Assembly: GCF_042683125.1 (NCBI RefSeq) | Contig: NZ_JBHUIY010000021.1 | Span: forward strand, 1-64,000 | Source: Phaeospirillum tilakii | GTDB lineage: Bacteria > Pseudomonadota > Alphaproteobacteria > Rhodospirillales > Magnetospirillaceae | Length of the DNA stretch: 64,000 nucleotides | Direction of reading: 5' to 3' | In this document: positions 17,317 through 26,402 of the stretch, in pieces | Layout: every line of letters begins with the position of its first letter | Numbering within the stretch: the first letter of the stretch is position 1 | Notes under the pieces: model-generated | Databases searched by the model: none | Told to the model about the DNA's origin: nothing | Seen by the model: only the letters and a program-made list of their open reading frames with translations | Program-made: the position numbers and the translations under genes

Positions 17317-18363
17317 ATGGAAAAACTCGTCAGAAAGATTCATGACGTCGTCGGAATGGAAATGCTCCGGCTGGTCGGGCCGGAGGCGCTCGCCCGGTTG
17401 CGGGCGGACGAGGAGGGCTATGATCGCACCATCGGCCTGATTATCTCGGACCTGCGCGCCTACGAGGCGAAGGATCCGGCCTCGCGCGGGCGGCTCAACA
17501 TCATCCTCAGCAGCCGCCCCGGCTTCAAATGCGTGATGCTGCACCGGCTGGCGCATGCCTGCCTCGCCGGTGGGCGGGAATATGCCGACCGCCTGTCCTC
17601 GGCGGCCTTCATGGAAACCGGCATCGACCTTCATCCGGCGGCGCGGATCGGCGCCCGACTGGTGATCGACCATGGCTGGGGATCGGTGATCGGCGAGACC
17701 ACGGTGATCGGCGAGGATTGCTACATCCTCGGCTGCGCGATCCTGGGGGCGCGGGGCATTTCCAACAATCCCGACGGCAAGCGCCACCCGACGCTGGGCG
17801 ACCGGGTCGAGGTTGGCGGTCATGCCCGGCTGCTTGGCAACATCGTCATCGGCGACGATTGCTTCATCGCTCCCTACGCCACCGTCACCACCGACATTCC
17901 GTCGCGTTCCAAGGTGTTGATCGTCAGCCAGTTGCAGATCTGCCATCCCCGCGCAGGGAACGGGGCCGAGATCGCGCGGCCGAAGCGGGCGGCGGCGGTG
18001 CGGGGCGTGGTTCATCACGACAACGCTCTGATCGTCCAGACCGAGGGGGCCCGTGTCCCGGTGTTTTCGATCATCAACGACGACAGCGCCGAATTGCTGG
18101 TCCTGTCCGCCCGTCGGATCGGCGGCGAGGGCGATCGGCTGGTCTGGTCGGTTGGGGCGCCGGCGCTCGACGCCGTCCTCACCCACGCCGGACGGGTCCA
18201 TCTGCGGATGGAGGAGGGCGGGGCCCCTGTCCTGGTGCTCGATCTCAACCGGCTGTGCCAGTCCTTTGCCGGTTCGGGCGAACCGGCGCCGTCGCCGGCG
18301 TGGGGCGGTTTTCCGCCGGGCGGGCTGGAGCGGCGCGGCCATGACGGCGTGGTCCTGCTGTGA
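17317..18363 (+). CDS. Serine O-acetyltransferase-like protein with C-terminal extension
   Basis: 348 residues. It has a CysE/SrpH-type N-terminal helical region (RPGFKCVMLHRLAHACLAGG) followed by a left-handed beta helix of hexapeptide repeats. The catalytic Asp-His of CysE is kept in LVIDHGWGSVIGETTVIG, and the second active-site histidine in GKRHPTLGDRVEVGG. About 110 further residues after the hexapeptide region (from about 235) are not part of standard CysE. It should transfer acetyl from acetyl-CoA to a serine-like hydroxyl. The neighbours are a cysteine-synthase homologue, a tRNA-editing protein and two exporters, suggesting a product other than ordinary cysteine. The start ATG at 17317 follows CTGGAGCG. 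Confidence 0.85.
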   Translation: MEKLVRKIHDVVGMEMLRLVGPEALARLRADEEGYDRTIGLIISDLRAYEAKDPASRGRLNIILSSRPGFKCVMLHRLAHACLAGGREYADRLSSAAFMETGIDLHPAARIGARLVIDHGWGSVIGETTVIGEDCYILGCAILGARGISNNPDGKRHPTLGDRVEVGGHARLLGNIVIGDDCFIAPYATVTTDIPSRSKVLIVSQLQICHPRAGNGAEIARPKRAAAVRGVVHHDNALIVQTEGARVPVFSIINDDSAELLVLSARRIGGEGDRLVWSVGAPALDAVLTHAGRVHLRMEEGGAPVLVLDLNRLCQSFAGSGEPAPSPAWGGFPPGGLERRGHDGVVLL

Positions 18364-18439
18364 GGATCGGCGCCCCGGCCGATCCGGCTGGGGCCGGCAA
18401 CCGGCCGCCGCCCGAGGCGGCCTTGAGGTCGAGGATCGG

Positions 18440-19426
18440 ATGACATCCCTCAATCAGATTGGGCCGGCGCCCGCTCCGCCCGCCATCGTCGACAGCATCC
18501 TGGCGCTGGTCGGCGGAACCCCGACGGTGCGGCTGGACCGCTTCCGGCGCGGGCTGTCGCTCGAATCGTCGTTCTACCTCAAGCTTGAACAGACGAACCC
18601 GGGCGGCAGCCACAAGGTCCGGATCGCGGTCAACATGGTCCTGGACGCCGAACGGCGCGGCCTGCTGCGCCGTGGAAGCGGCCAGACCATCATCGAGGGG
18701 ACCGGCGGCAATACCGGACTGGGGCTGGCGCTGGCGGCCAATTTGTTCGGCTACCGGCTGGTGCTGGTCGTCCCCGACAATTACAGCCGGCGCAAGATCC
18801 GCCTGCTGGAAGCCTATGGCGCCGAGGTCCGGCTGGCCGAGTCCCGCCGTGGGCGGGATGCCCATTTCGGGCTGGCGCGCGAGCTGCTGCGGCAAAATCC
18901 CGGCTGGTTCATGCCGGACCAGCTCGTCAACGCGGTCAACGTCGAAACCCACGCCCGCGAGACCGGGCGCGAGATCGTCGAGGCGTTTCGCGGCCTGGAC
19001 CTGGATTATTTCGTCGCCGCCGCCGGATCGGGAGGCCACCTCACCGGGATCGGCCGGACGCTGAAGCAGGCATGGCCGAAGCTTCGGGTTTGTCTGGTCG
19101 AACCGGAGGGCTGCGACTACCGCCGCGCCGTGTTCGTGCCGCACCGGATCCAGGCGATCGCGATCGGTCAGGTTCCGGCCAACCTCGATCTCGGCGTGGT
19201 CGACCGCTATCTCGGCGTCAGCGACGGCGAAGCGGTCGAGACCGTGCGGAGTCTGATGAAATGGGAAGCGATCGGGGTGGGGCTGTCGAGCGGCGCCACC
19301 TTGGCCGGCGCGGTCAAGCTGGCGCGGGAGACCGGGGCGCCGGACCGCATTCTCTGTCTCGCCTACGACCATGTCGCCGATTACCTCGACGAAGTGATGC
19401 CCGCCCCCTCCGGCCGCGAACAGTGA
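18440..19426 (+). CDS. Cysteine-synthase-family PLP enzyme with altered active-site motifs
   Basis: 328 residues, fold type II. The PLP lysine is K59 in NPGGSHKVRIA, the substrate loop is EGTGGNTGLGLA, and the phosphate-binding loop is GSGGHLTGIGR. Ordinary CysK has SVKDR and TSGNTG at these places, so the reaction partner may not be sulfide. Relatives of this family make beta-substituted alanines from O-acetylserine. It lies 76 bp after the acetyltransferase gene and 7 bp before the AlaX-like gene, evidently in one operon. The start at 18440 follows GGTCGAGG. Confidence 0.85.
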   Translation: MTSLNQIGPAPAPPAIVDSILALVGGTPTVRLDRFRRGLSLESSFYLKLEQTNPGGSHKVRIAVNMVLDAERRGLLRRGSGQTIIEGTGGNTGLGLALAANLFGYRLVLVVPDNYSRRKIRLLEAYGAEVRLAESRRGRDAHFGLARELLRQNPGWFMPDQLVNAVNVETHARETGREIVEAFRGLDLDYFVAAAGSGGHLTGIGRTLKQAWPKLRVCLVEPEGCDYRRAVFVPHRIQAIAIGQVPANLDLGVVDRYLGVSDGEAVETVRSLMKWEAIGVGLSSGATLAGAVKLARETGAPDRILCLAYDHVADYLDEVMPAPSGREQ

Positions 19427-19433
19427 GGACGCC

Positions 19434-20159
19434 ATGTCGATCATTCCGACCATCAAGCGGTTTGAAGCCGAGTCCTACCTGAGCGAGATCGAGACCGTGG
19501 TGGTCGATCAGAGCGACGGCGGCGTCTGCCTGGAGCAGACGGTGTTCTACGCCGAAAGCGGCGGCCAGCCGGGCGACAGCGGCAGCCTGCTGTTCGAGGA
19601 CGGGCTGTGCCTGCCGGTCGCCGACACCCGCTACATTCCGGGGCGGCTGCGGATCCTGCATGTGGTGACGCCGCCGCCCGGGATGGTGCTGACCGGGCGG
19701 CGGGTGGTGGCCCGGATCGACTGGCCGCGCCGCTATCGCCTGATGCGGATGCATACCTGCCTGCACCTGCTGTGCAGCGCGATCGACGCTCCGGTGACCG
19801 GCTGCGCGATCTTTCCCGAGTACGGCCGGCTGGATTTCGACCTCGAAGACACGATCGACCGCGCGGAGCTGACCGGGCGGCTGAACCAGCTGGTGGCGCG
19901 CGACGAGCCGATCGTGATCGAGTGCGCCCAGGACGCGGCCGTTCCCCTGGTCCGCACCGTCGATGCCGCGCCGCCGCCGGCCTCGGCCGAGGGGCTGCGG
20001 GTGGTGCGGATCGGCGCGATCGACCGCCAGCCCTGCGGCGGCACCCATGTCCGCTCGACCGCCGAGGTCGGCCCGATCACCGTCACCAACGTGCAGAAGA
20101 AGGGCCGGCGCCATCGCCGGATCAAGCTGGTGCTCGACGACGCGATGCCGCCCGCCTGA
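19434..20159 (+). CDS. AlaX-type trans-editing protein (alanyl-tRNA editing domain)
   Basis: 241 residues, the medium AlaX type. The Zn2+-binding editing site of AlaRS is complete: H107 and H111 in MHTCLHLL, and C201 and H205 in CGGTHVRS. It also has the early VFYAESGGQPGDSG motif of the AlaRS C-terminal half. Standalone AlaX proteins remove serine or glycine wrongly attached to tRNA(Ala). In an operon with acetyltransferase and cysteine-synthase homologues it could clear an unusual alanine or serine analogue made by these enzymes; that is inference. The start follows GTGAGGACGCC. Confidence 0.9.
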   Translation: MSIIPTIKRFEAESYLSEIETVVVDQSDGGVCLEQTVFYAESGGQPGDSGSLLFEDGLCLPVADTRYIPGRLRILHVVTPPPGMVLTGRRVVARIDWPRRYRLMRMHTCLHLLCSAIDAPVTGCAIFPEYGRLDFDLEDTIDRAELTGRLNQLVARDEPIVIECAQDAAVPLVRTVDAAPPPASAEGLRVVRIGAIDRQPCGGTHVRSTAEVGPITVTNVQKKGRRHRRIKLVLDDAMPPA

Positions 20160-20303
20160 GCCCGTTCGCCGCGCTTTCAGCAATAATCGTTGATTCACGT
20201 AAGGAAGGCTGTCCAAATCAGCCGTCAATCTTGCTGGTTGTGTCCGCCGCTCCCATCGGGGGGAGCCGCCCGGGGACGCCCGATTTGACGGCAGGGAACG
20301 CGC

Positions 20304-21578
20304 ATGTCTGATGCGAAGGGTGGGTTACGCCTGCACCAAGGGATCGGTTTCCTGATATCGGCCCTGCTCGGTTCCGGTGTCTTCATCGTTCCGGCGATCG
20401 TGGCGTCGATCAGCGGATATTATTCGTGGCTTCCCTGGGTCGCGATGACGGTGCTGATGCTGCCGGTTCTGTTCGTGTTTTCCTGGCTGGGGAAGGCCCA
20501 TCCCCACGCGGCGGGAACCGCCCATTTCGTCAGGCTGGCGTTCGGGGACCGAATTTCCAGAAGCATCTCGATCTTGTATCTGTCGGTGATCCCGGTCGGA
20601 CCGCCGGTGTTGATCGTGACGGGGGCGAGTTATCTGGCCTTCTGTTTCGGCCTTGACCTGTCATCGGTGCCGTATCTTTGCTTCGTCATGTTGGGATTGA
20701 TCCTCGCGATCAATTTTTTTCATATCTCGATGGTCGGGAACATCCAATTCGCCCTTACGGCGATCACCGCCCTGATCCTCGGGCTGGTGATTTATGCCGG
20801 CCTGTTCGTCAATGAGACCGGCTTCCGGGTGTTCGACGAGGGGGCCCGGTTCGACCTGATCGAGACGGCCCGGTCGATGGGGGTCATTTTCTGGTGTTTC
20901 GTGGGGATCGAGGCCGTCGCCCATATCGCCCCGGACTTCAGGAATCCGGAACGGGACTTCCCCCGCACCGTCTCGATTTCGATCTTGGTAACCATCCTGC
21001 TGTATGGGCTGCTTTGTTATTCGGTGCTGAATTATGCCGCGTTCGGCAGCGAGGAAAAAAATATCGCCTCCCTGCCGACGGTCATCAGCCAGTCTTTTGG
21101 GGCCGCCGGTTCGCGCGTGATCGGATTCGTCGGCTTCGTGACCTGTCTGGGGGCGGTCAACCTCTACATCGTCAGCTTCGCCCGGCTGCTGACCAGTTTG
21201 AGCGAAGAGGGGGCGATCCCGCGTTTGTTCTCGACGCGGAACGACGGGGATTCCCCGATCGTCGCCATCCTGTTGGTGGTGATGGTGATCGCCCTGACGA
21301 TCGTCCTGAAGTTCAGCTGTGACATAAAAATCGAGAAGCTGCTGTCGAGCGCCAACGGCATCTTCATTTCGATCTATCTGATGGCCTCGCTGTCCTCGCT
21401 GCGCCTGCTGCCGAAGCGGAACAGGCCACTGGGCGTGGTGGCGAGCGCCGTCTGTTTGCTGGTGGCGGTCTGTTTGTGGAGCGAGATGATCTACGCGGCG
21501 GCGGTGCTGGCGCTCAGCCTGGGGCTGACATCGGGGCGGGCGCTCGGCCGTCGCGCCCCCGGGTCCGGCCGCCCCTGA
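20304..21578 (+). CDS. APC-superfamily amino-acid transporter (YjeH-like exporter)
   Basis: 424 residues with about twelve membrane segments. The first segment has the APC motif IGFLISALLGSGVFIVPAIV. The overall layout resembles E. coli YjeH, an exporter of methionine and branched-chain amino acids. It follows the AlaX-like gene by 144 bp, so it may have its own promoter or share the operon. It is a second exporter in a cluster that already has EamA. Uptake rather than export cannot be excluded from sequence. Confidence 0.85.
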   Translation: MSDAKGGLRLHQGIGFLISALLGSGVFIVPAIVASISGYYSWLPWVAMTVLMLPVLFVFSWLGKAHPHAAGTAHFVRLAFGDRISRSISILYLSVIPVGPPVLIVTGASYLAFCFGLDLSSVPYLCFVMLGLILAINFFHISMVGNIQFALTAITALILGLVIYAGLFVNETGFRVFDEGARFDLIETARSMGVIFWCFVGIEAVAHIAPDFRNPERDFPRTVSISILVTILLYGLLCYSVLNYAAFGSEEKNIASLPTVISQSFGAAGSRVIGFVGFVTCLGAVNLYIVSFARLLTSLSEEGAIPRLFSTRNDGDSPIVAILLVVMVIALTIVLKFSCDIKIEKLLSSANGIFISIYLMASLSSLRLLPKRNRPLGVVASAVCLLVAVCLWSEMIYAAAVLALSLGLTSGRALGRRAPGSGRP

Positions 21579-21638
21579 GCCCAAGCGGCGATTCCCTGGC
21601 CCACCGTTTGCTTGGACTCCGGCGAAGGAGGACAGGCG

Positions 21639-22703
21639 ATGGGATCGATCCGACAGCGGCGGCCGAATCGCGACGGCGGGGCCGAGCAGCGCAACATTCT
21701 GGCGGCGGCCGCCTCGGGGGTGGCCGGTTTCATCGGCCGCCATGGCGGCCATGCCGAGGCGGTGTTCGAACAGGTCGGCATTCCCGGCGAACGGCTGGGC
21801 GATCCGGTGCTGCCGCTCGACCTCGGCGCCTATTGCGCGATGATGGAACTGGCGGCGGGCGACACCGGCAACGACAATTTCGGCCTGTGGTTCGGCCAGC
21901 AGTTCCAGCCCCAGGCCCTTGGCCTGATTGGCGAAATCGCCCTGGCGGCGCCGACGCTGGGCGGCGCGTTGCAGGCGCTGGCCGAGCTGTTCCCGTTCCA
22001 TCAGCAGGCGACCGAGACCCGTTTCGCCAGCGAGGGCGAGCGGGTGCGGCTGGAATACCGCATCCTTGACGGCAGCATCCTGGCCCGCCGCCAGGATGCC
22101 GAGCTGACGATGGGGATGTTCGCCAACGTGGTCCGCACCTGCCTCGGCCCGGCCTGGGCGCCGGAGGAGGTGTGGCTGGAGCATCCCCGCCCCGAGGCGT
22201 GGCGGGATCACGACAAGGCGTTCGACGCCCCGGTTCATTTCGGCCAGCGCACCAACGCGGTGGTGCTGCGCGCCCGCGACCTGGGGCGGCGGATGCCGGG
22301 CGGCGATCTGGGCCGGCTGACCGAATTGCGGGCAAGGCTGATCGCGCTGGCCGGCGGCACCGGGCACACCCCGCTGCTCGACCGGGTGCGGGCCGAGATC
22401 CGCAGCCGGCTGCCCGAGGGCGAGGCCCGGGTCGAAACCGTCGCCGCCGCGCTGGGGATGGCGCGCTGGACCCTGCAACGCCGCCTCGCCGATTGCGGGC
22501 TGGCTTTTTCCGATCTGGTCGATCAGGTCCGGCGCGAGCTGGCCGCCGCCTATCTGCGCCAGCCGCATATCCCGTTGTCGGATCTCGCTTTTTTCCTGGG
22601 ATACTCGGAATTGTCGGCCTTTACCCGCGCCGCCACCCGCTGGTTCGACCTGTCGCCTTCGCAGGCGCGGCAACGCTGGTGCGGGATAGGGGAGGCTTCC
22701 TGA
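21639..22703 (+). CDS. AraC-family transcription regulator
   Basis: 354 residues. The N-terminal about 200 residues form an arabinose-binding-like domain of the OruR/ArgR type (GLWFGQQFQPQALGLIGEIA). The C-terminal AraC DNA-binding domain has two helix-turn-helix units (VAAALGMARWTLQRRLADCG, and LSDLAFFLGYSELSAFTRA). The start at 21639 follows GGAGGACAGGCG. It is next to the amino-acid cluster and may regulate the APC transporter. The ligand is not known. Confidence 0.92.
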   Translation: MGSIRQRRPNRDGGAEQRNILAAAASGVAGFIGRHGGHAEAVFEQVGIPGERLGDPVLPLDLGAYCAMMELAAGDTGNDNFGLWFGQQFQPQALGLIGEIALAAPTLGGALQALAELFPFHQQATETRFASEGERVRLEYRILDGSILARRQDAELTMGMFANVVRTCLGPAWAPEEVWLEHPRPEAWRDHDKAFDAPVHFGQRTNAVVLRARDLGRRMPGGDLGRLTELRARLIALAGGTGHTPLLDRVRAEIRSRLPEGEARVETVAAALGMARWTLQRRLADCGLAFSDLVDQVRRELAAAYLRQPHIPLSDLAFFLGYSELSAFTRAATRWFDLSPSQARQRWCGIGEAS

Positions 22704-22750
22704 CTTATCCCCGGGTTCTGTGGATAAGCCGGGGGGTAAAGACCGGATAA
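22704..22750. promoter_or_regulatory. Cluster of three DnaA-box-like sites
   Basis: TTATCCCCG at 22705-22713, a perfect TTATCCACA on the minus strand at 22719-22727, and TTATCCGGT on the minus strand at 22742-22750. The first two also form an inverted repeat directly after the AraC stop codon and may simply be a hairpin. A DnaA-binding role is possible but unproven. Confidence 0.3.
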
Positions 22751-22870
22751 GAGGTGGGGAACGGGGGGTCCCCGGCCTCCGCTGCGATTTGCCGCTTTCT
22801 CAGGCACAAACCTGAGCAGGCGATTATTTCATGGGCGTGACAGTTTGGCGGGCGTGGGTGGTCGTCCGCC

Positions 22871-22970
22871 GACAGGCTTTTCAGCTTGGGCGCGGGAGGT
22901 GGCCGCGCGAAGGGCAGGGAAAGGGATCCAAGGGCCTTCGGCCCTTGGCGGGGGCGGGCGGAGCCCGCGA
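22871..22970 (-). repeat. Family A composite repeat
   Basis: TTCAGCTTGGGCGCGGGAGG and a following core, then AAGGGCCTTCGGCCCTT and GGGCGGGCGGAGCCCGC. The TTCAGCTTGGGCGCGG core recurs at 32141 and near 35676. The copy lies just downstream of the autotransporter stop; the rest of the gap 22751-22870 holds nothing recognisable beyond a short CTCAGG/CCTGAG hairpin. Confidence 0.75.
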
Positions 22971-22988
22971 ATCCTCCTCCCCTTGTCC

Positions 22989-25900
22989 TCAGAAGCCCCA
23001 GATGGCTTTGGCCATGCCGACATGGCTTTGATATTTGGCCCGCATCTCGCCGTTATATTCGACCCGGACGCCAAGGGCGTCGGGGCCGTCGAGGGTGGCG
23101 GCCAAGCCCAGTTGCACCCCATCGGGGCTGTTGCGCGCGGTCGAGGTGGCAAAGCCGGCGCCTTCCAGCGAGGCGGCGGTGGTGACCGCCGCTTGGCGAT
23201 AGTCATGCACCCATTCGGCCCGCAGCTCGGGGCGCAAATTGCCGATCGCGGTATCGACGCTCCAGGTCAGCTTGGCGCCGAGATCGTGATTGAGGCTGAT
23301 CATGCCCTGGCGCCGCACCGCCAGATTGGCCGCGCCGGCGCCGCTTTCGGTGTAGCCGTCGCTGATGGTGTGCAGATAGGCCAGCCCGGCCAGCGGCGTC
23401 ACCTTCCAGCCGCCTTGCAGCGGCAGGTCATAGCCGGCCTGTCCGCGCAGCAGATACTGCATCCCGTCGAAATCGGCGGTGGCGGTGCGGTCCAGGAAGG
23501 CGATCTGGCGGTTTTGATGGAAGCGGTTGTATCCCACCCCGGTCTGACCGTCGAAGAACAGCGCCCCCAGGCGATAGGTGCCATAGCCGGTGAGCATGTA
23601 GGAATCGAGGGTGGAATTGCTGGTCGAACCGTCGGTGCCGTTGGCATAGGCCCGGACCCAGGACAGCGCCACGCCGCCCAGCGCCCGTTCGGTGAACTGG
23701 TGGTCGATGCCGGAGGCCAGCCCGAATTCGCTGATGCGGAAGCCGTCGGCCTCGGCGGTGCGGCCACGAATGGCGCCGCCCCCCAACACCTGGCCCCACA
23801 GCCTGTTGCCGAGGCCCTCGGACCCCGCCGCCATGCCGGAGACCGGATCATAGGCCATCGCCGTCTGCTGGTGCTGTTCCACCGCGCCCAGCACCGCCAG
23901 GGCGGCGGTGTTGCCCATCTGGGTGGAGGGGGTCGTCTGCGCGGGGGCCAGTTGCTTGATCGCCGTCGCTTTGGCCGTGGGGGTCGGCAGGCCGCCGATG
24001 GTGGTGAGGATCGATTGCATGTCGGTCGAGGTGGAGGACGCCAGCGCCAGCACGTCCAGCGCCCCGCCGACATTGGCGGCATTGGCTCCGCCGATCAGGC
24101 CGAGGCCGCGATAGACGTCCAACGCCTGTCTCAAGGTGACCTCGAGGTCGTTGCCAATGGTGGACAACGAGGCGCTCAGGCCCGACGTGCCGATGACCAT
24201 CGCGGTGTTGTTGCTGTAACTGCCGGTGGTGGCGCGCACGATGGTGAAGGTTTGGCCCACGGTCAGGCCGGTGCCGGAAATGGTGATGGCGGTGTCGGTC
24301 ACCGTCGCCGCCCCCGACACCGTCAGATAGCCATAGGTGCCGCCGCTGCTGACGGCGATCACCATTCCGCCGCCGGTATGCCTGTAATCGCCACTGACCG
24401 CCACCGCGCTGTCCAGCTTGACGGTGGCGCCGTGGTTGACGACGGTGCCGGACACCGCGTCCCGTAGCCACAGGAAGCCCGATGTCAGGGTGACATGGGC
24501 GGCCTGGATGGTGCCGCCGGTGAAGGTCCCGAAGGTTCCGCCGGAACCGCCGGCAAGGGTCAGGTCGGAGGAACTGGCGATATTGCCGCTGATCTGCCCG
24601 GAATTGGCGATCAGACCGAGGCTGCCCAGATTGTGGATGGCATAGGCGGAGCCCGAAATGGTGCCGGTGTTGGTCAGGCTGCCCAGGCTGCCGGTGGCGG
24701 CCACATGGACGCCGGTGGTGACCCCCGAGATCACGCCGGTGTTGGTCACGCTGTTCCGGGTGCCGCCGATATAGTCGTTGGCGTAGGAAACCAGGTAATT
24801 GTTGCCGATGACGGTGGTGCCCATCCTCAGGCCGGCCGGGCCGCTGATCGAGGAATTAAGGCCGTCGTAGGACGAAGCCCCGCCGGCGCTGATCAGGGTC
24901 CGGTACTCGCCGACCACATAATTGGCGGACGAGGTCAGGCTGGCCGTCACTTCGCCACCGGTGATGGAGGCCCTTCCGCTGATCAGCAGCGCGCCAGAGG
25001 CGCCCATGGCCAGGGTGCCGTCGCTCTGCCGGTAATTGCCATCGATGGTGACGGGGTTGGCCAGAGCCAGCACGGCGCCGGTGTTGCTGACCGTGCCGGC
25101 ACCGGATCCCGCGATGATGTTGTCGGCCAGCGCCAGGGTGCCGGTGGAGAAATTGACCCCGGCCGCGACGATGCTGCCGCCGCGCAGGGTGCCCGTCGTA
25201 CCACTGCCGCCGCCGATGGTCAGGGTGCTGGCGCTGGCGATGTTGCCGTCGATCAGGCCGGAGTTGCTGATCGTCCCCAGGCTGCCCAGATTTTCGATGG
25301 CATAGGCGGTGCCGGAAATGGTGCCGGTGTTGGTCAGCGTCCCCAGCCTGCCGGTCGAAGCGATGTAGACGGGGGTGGCCATCCCGGAAAGGGTGCCGCT
25401 GTTGGTCAGACTGGCGAGGGTGCCGCCGATGTAATCGTTGAGGGCGGACAGCACCAGATTGTTGCCGCTGACGGCGACGCTGCCCACCACCTTATCGGGT
25501 AAGAAGAACTGGGTGCCGGTCACGGTCAGGCTGGTGGCGCTGACCAGGGTGGTCGGGCTGCCGGCCAGATAATTGCCGGTCGAGCCTGCCCCCACCGCGC
25601 CACCGCCAAAGTCCGCCGCGCCGGTCACCACCAGTCCGTTGTCCACCACCGTCAGGGTGCCCGAGGTCTGGGTGTAGTTACCGGTGATGGTCTGCCTGGA
25701 CGGCAAAGAGAGGGCGGCGCCGCTGTTGAGAACCGTGCCGGAACCCACGGTGACATTCTCGGCCAGGGCCAGGGTGCCGCCGGTGAAGGTGACCCCCGGG
25801 GCGTCGATATCCCCCCCCGAAAATGTGCCCATCGTGCCATTGCCGCCGGCGATGGTCAGGTCGGCGGATGGGCTGAGAATATAGCCGCTGATGGTGCCTG

Positions 25901-26402
25901 AATTGATGATTGAGCCAACCGTTCCATAGCCCGTGAGGAACGTGTAGGCGCTGATGGTGCCGGAATTGACGATCTGAGAAATACTGCCGTAGTTTAATAT
26001 GCCCGAGACTCCGCTGATGGTGCCGGAGTTGTTGATCGTGCCAATGATGCTGTTGTTACGGATAACTCCCGGGTCCGCTTGAATCCGTCCTTGGTTAATG
26101 AGGGTGCCAAGGGTCGAATTGTTTACAAAGCCCTGAGGCGCGGAGATGCTCCCGGTGTTGGTGAGGGTGCCGAGAACCACGCCATTATCGACCTTAACGG
26201 CCGTATAGAGGGACGGTGAAATGGTGGTCGTGTTGGTGATCTGGGTTCTCGACGCCCCCACGACATAGTTACTGTCGCAAGCGGTGCTGATGGTGCCGTT
26301 GCTGTCCGCCACGCAGGTCGTCGCCAGGCCCGGTCGCGGGGACAGGGCGATCGCCAAAGCGAATAAGGACACCGCCGGGTAAATGGCGTAGCGAAATGAC
26401 AT
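22989..26402 (-). CDS. Autotransporter (type Va secretion) with repetitive beta-helix passenger
   Basis: 1,137 residues. A signal peptide (RYAIYPAVSLFALAIALSPR) precedes a long passenger built from Gly/Thr/Ser/Asn-rich repeats of the type LTNTGTISG and STLTIGGGSGTTGTL, expected to form a beta helix. Similar modules of roughly 200 residues recur about three times. The last about 285 residues (from NRLWGQVLGGG) are the autotransporter beta barrel, ending KAIWGF with the C-terminal Phe needed by the BAM complex. It would be displayed on or released from the outer membrane, probably for adhesion. No protease triad is obvious. The start at 26402 follows CCGGGGGGCACC; the longer frame to 26540 has no such support. 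Confidence 0.92.
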   Translation of the reverse strand: MSFRYAIYPAVSLFALAIALSPRPGLATTCVADSNGTISTACDSNYVVGASRTQITNTTTISPSLYTAVKVDNGVVLGTLTNTGSISAPQGFVNNSTLGTLINQGRIQADPGVIRNNSIIGTINNSGTISGVSGILNYGSISQIVNSGTISAYTFLTGYGTVGSIINSGTISGYILSPSADLTIAGGNGTMGTFSGGDIDAPGVTFTGGTLALAENVTVGSGTVLNSGAALSLPSRQTITGNYTQTSGTLTVVDNGLVVTGAADFGGGAVGAGSTGNYLAGSPTTLVSATSLTVTGTQFFLPDKVVGSVAVSGNNLVLSALNDYIGGTLASLTNSGTLSGMATPVYIASTGRLGTLTNTGTISGTAYAIENLGSLGTISNSGLIDGNIASASTLTIGGGSGTTGTLRGGSIVAAGVNFSTGTLALADNIIAGSGAGTVSNTGAVLALANPVTIDGNYRQSDGTLAMGASGALLISGRASITGGEVTASLTSSANYVVGEYRTLISAGGASSYDGLNSSISGPAGLRMGTTVIGNNYLVSYANDYIGGTRNSVTNTGVISGVTTGVHVAATGSLGSLTNTGTISGSAYAIHNLGSLGLIANSGQISGNIASSSDLTLAGGSGGTFGTFTGGTIQAAHVTLTSGFLWLRDAVSGTVVNHGATVKLDSAVAVSGDYRHTGGGMVIAVSSGGTYGYLTVSGAATVTDTAITISGTGLTVGQTFTIVRATTGSYSNNTAMVIGTSGLSASLSTIGNDLEVTLRQALDVYRGLGLIGGANAANVGGALDVLALASSTSTDMQSILTTIGGLPTPTAKATAIKQLAPAQTTPSTQMGNTAALAVLGAVEQHQQTAMAYDPVSGMAAGSEGLGNRLWGQVLGGGAIRGRTAEADGFRISEFGLASGIDHQFTERALGGVALSWVRAYANGTDGSTSNSTLDSYMLTGYGTYRLGALFFDGQTGVGYNRFHQNRQIAFLDRTATADFDGMQYLLRGQAGYDLPLQGGWKVTPLAGLAYLHTISDGYTESGAGAANLAVRRQGMISLNHDLGAKLTWSVDTAIGNLRPELRAEWVHDYRQAAVTTAASLEGAGFATSTARNSPDGVQLGLAATLDGPDALGVRVEYNGEMRAKYQSHVGMAKAIWGF

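Noticed and set aside
20661..22673. Long open frame antisense to the APC transporter and AraC genes
   Set aside because: Crosses two clear genes and an intergenic region with no ribosome-binding site or domain; a GC shadow.
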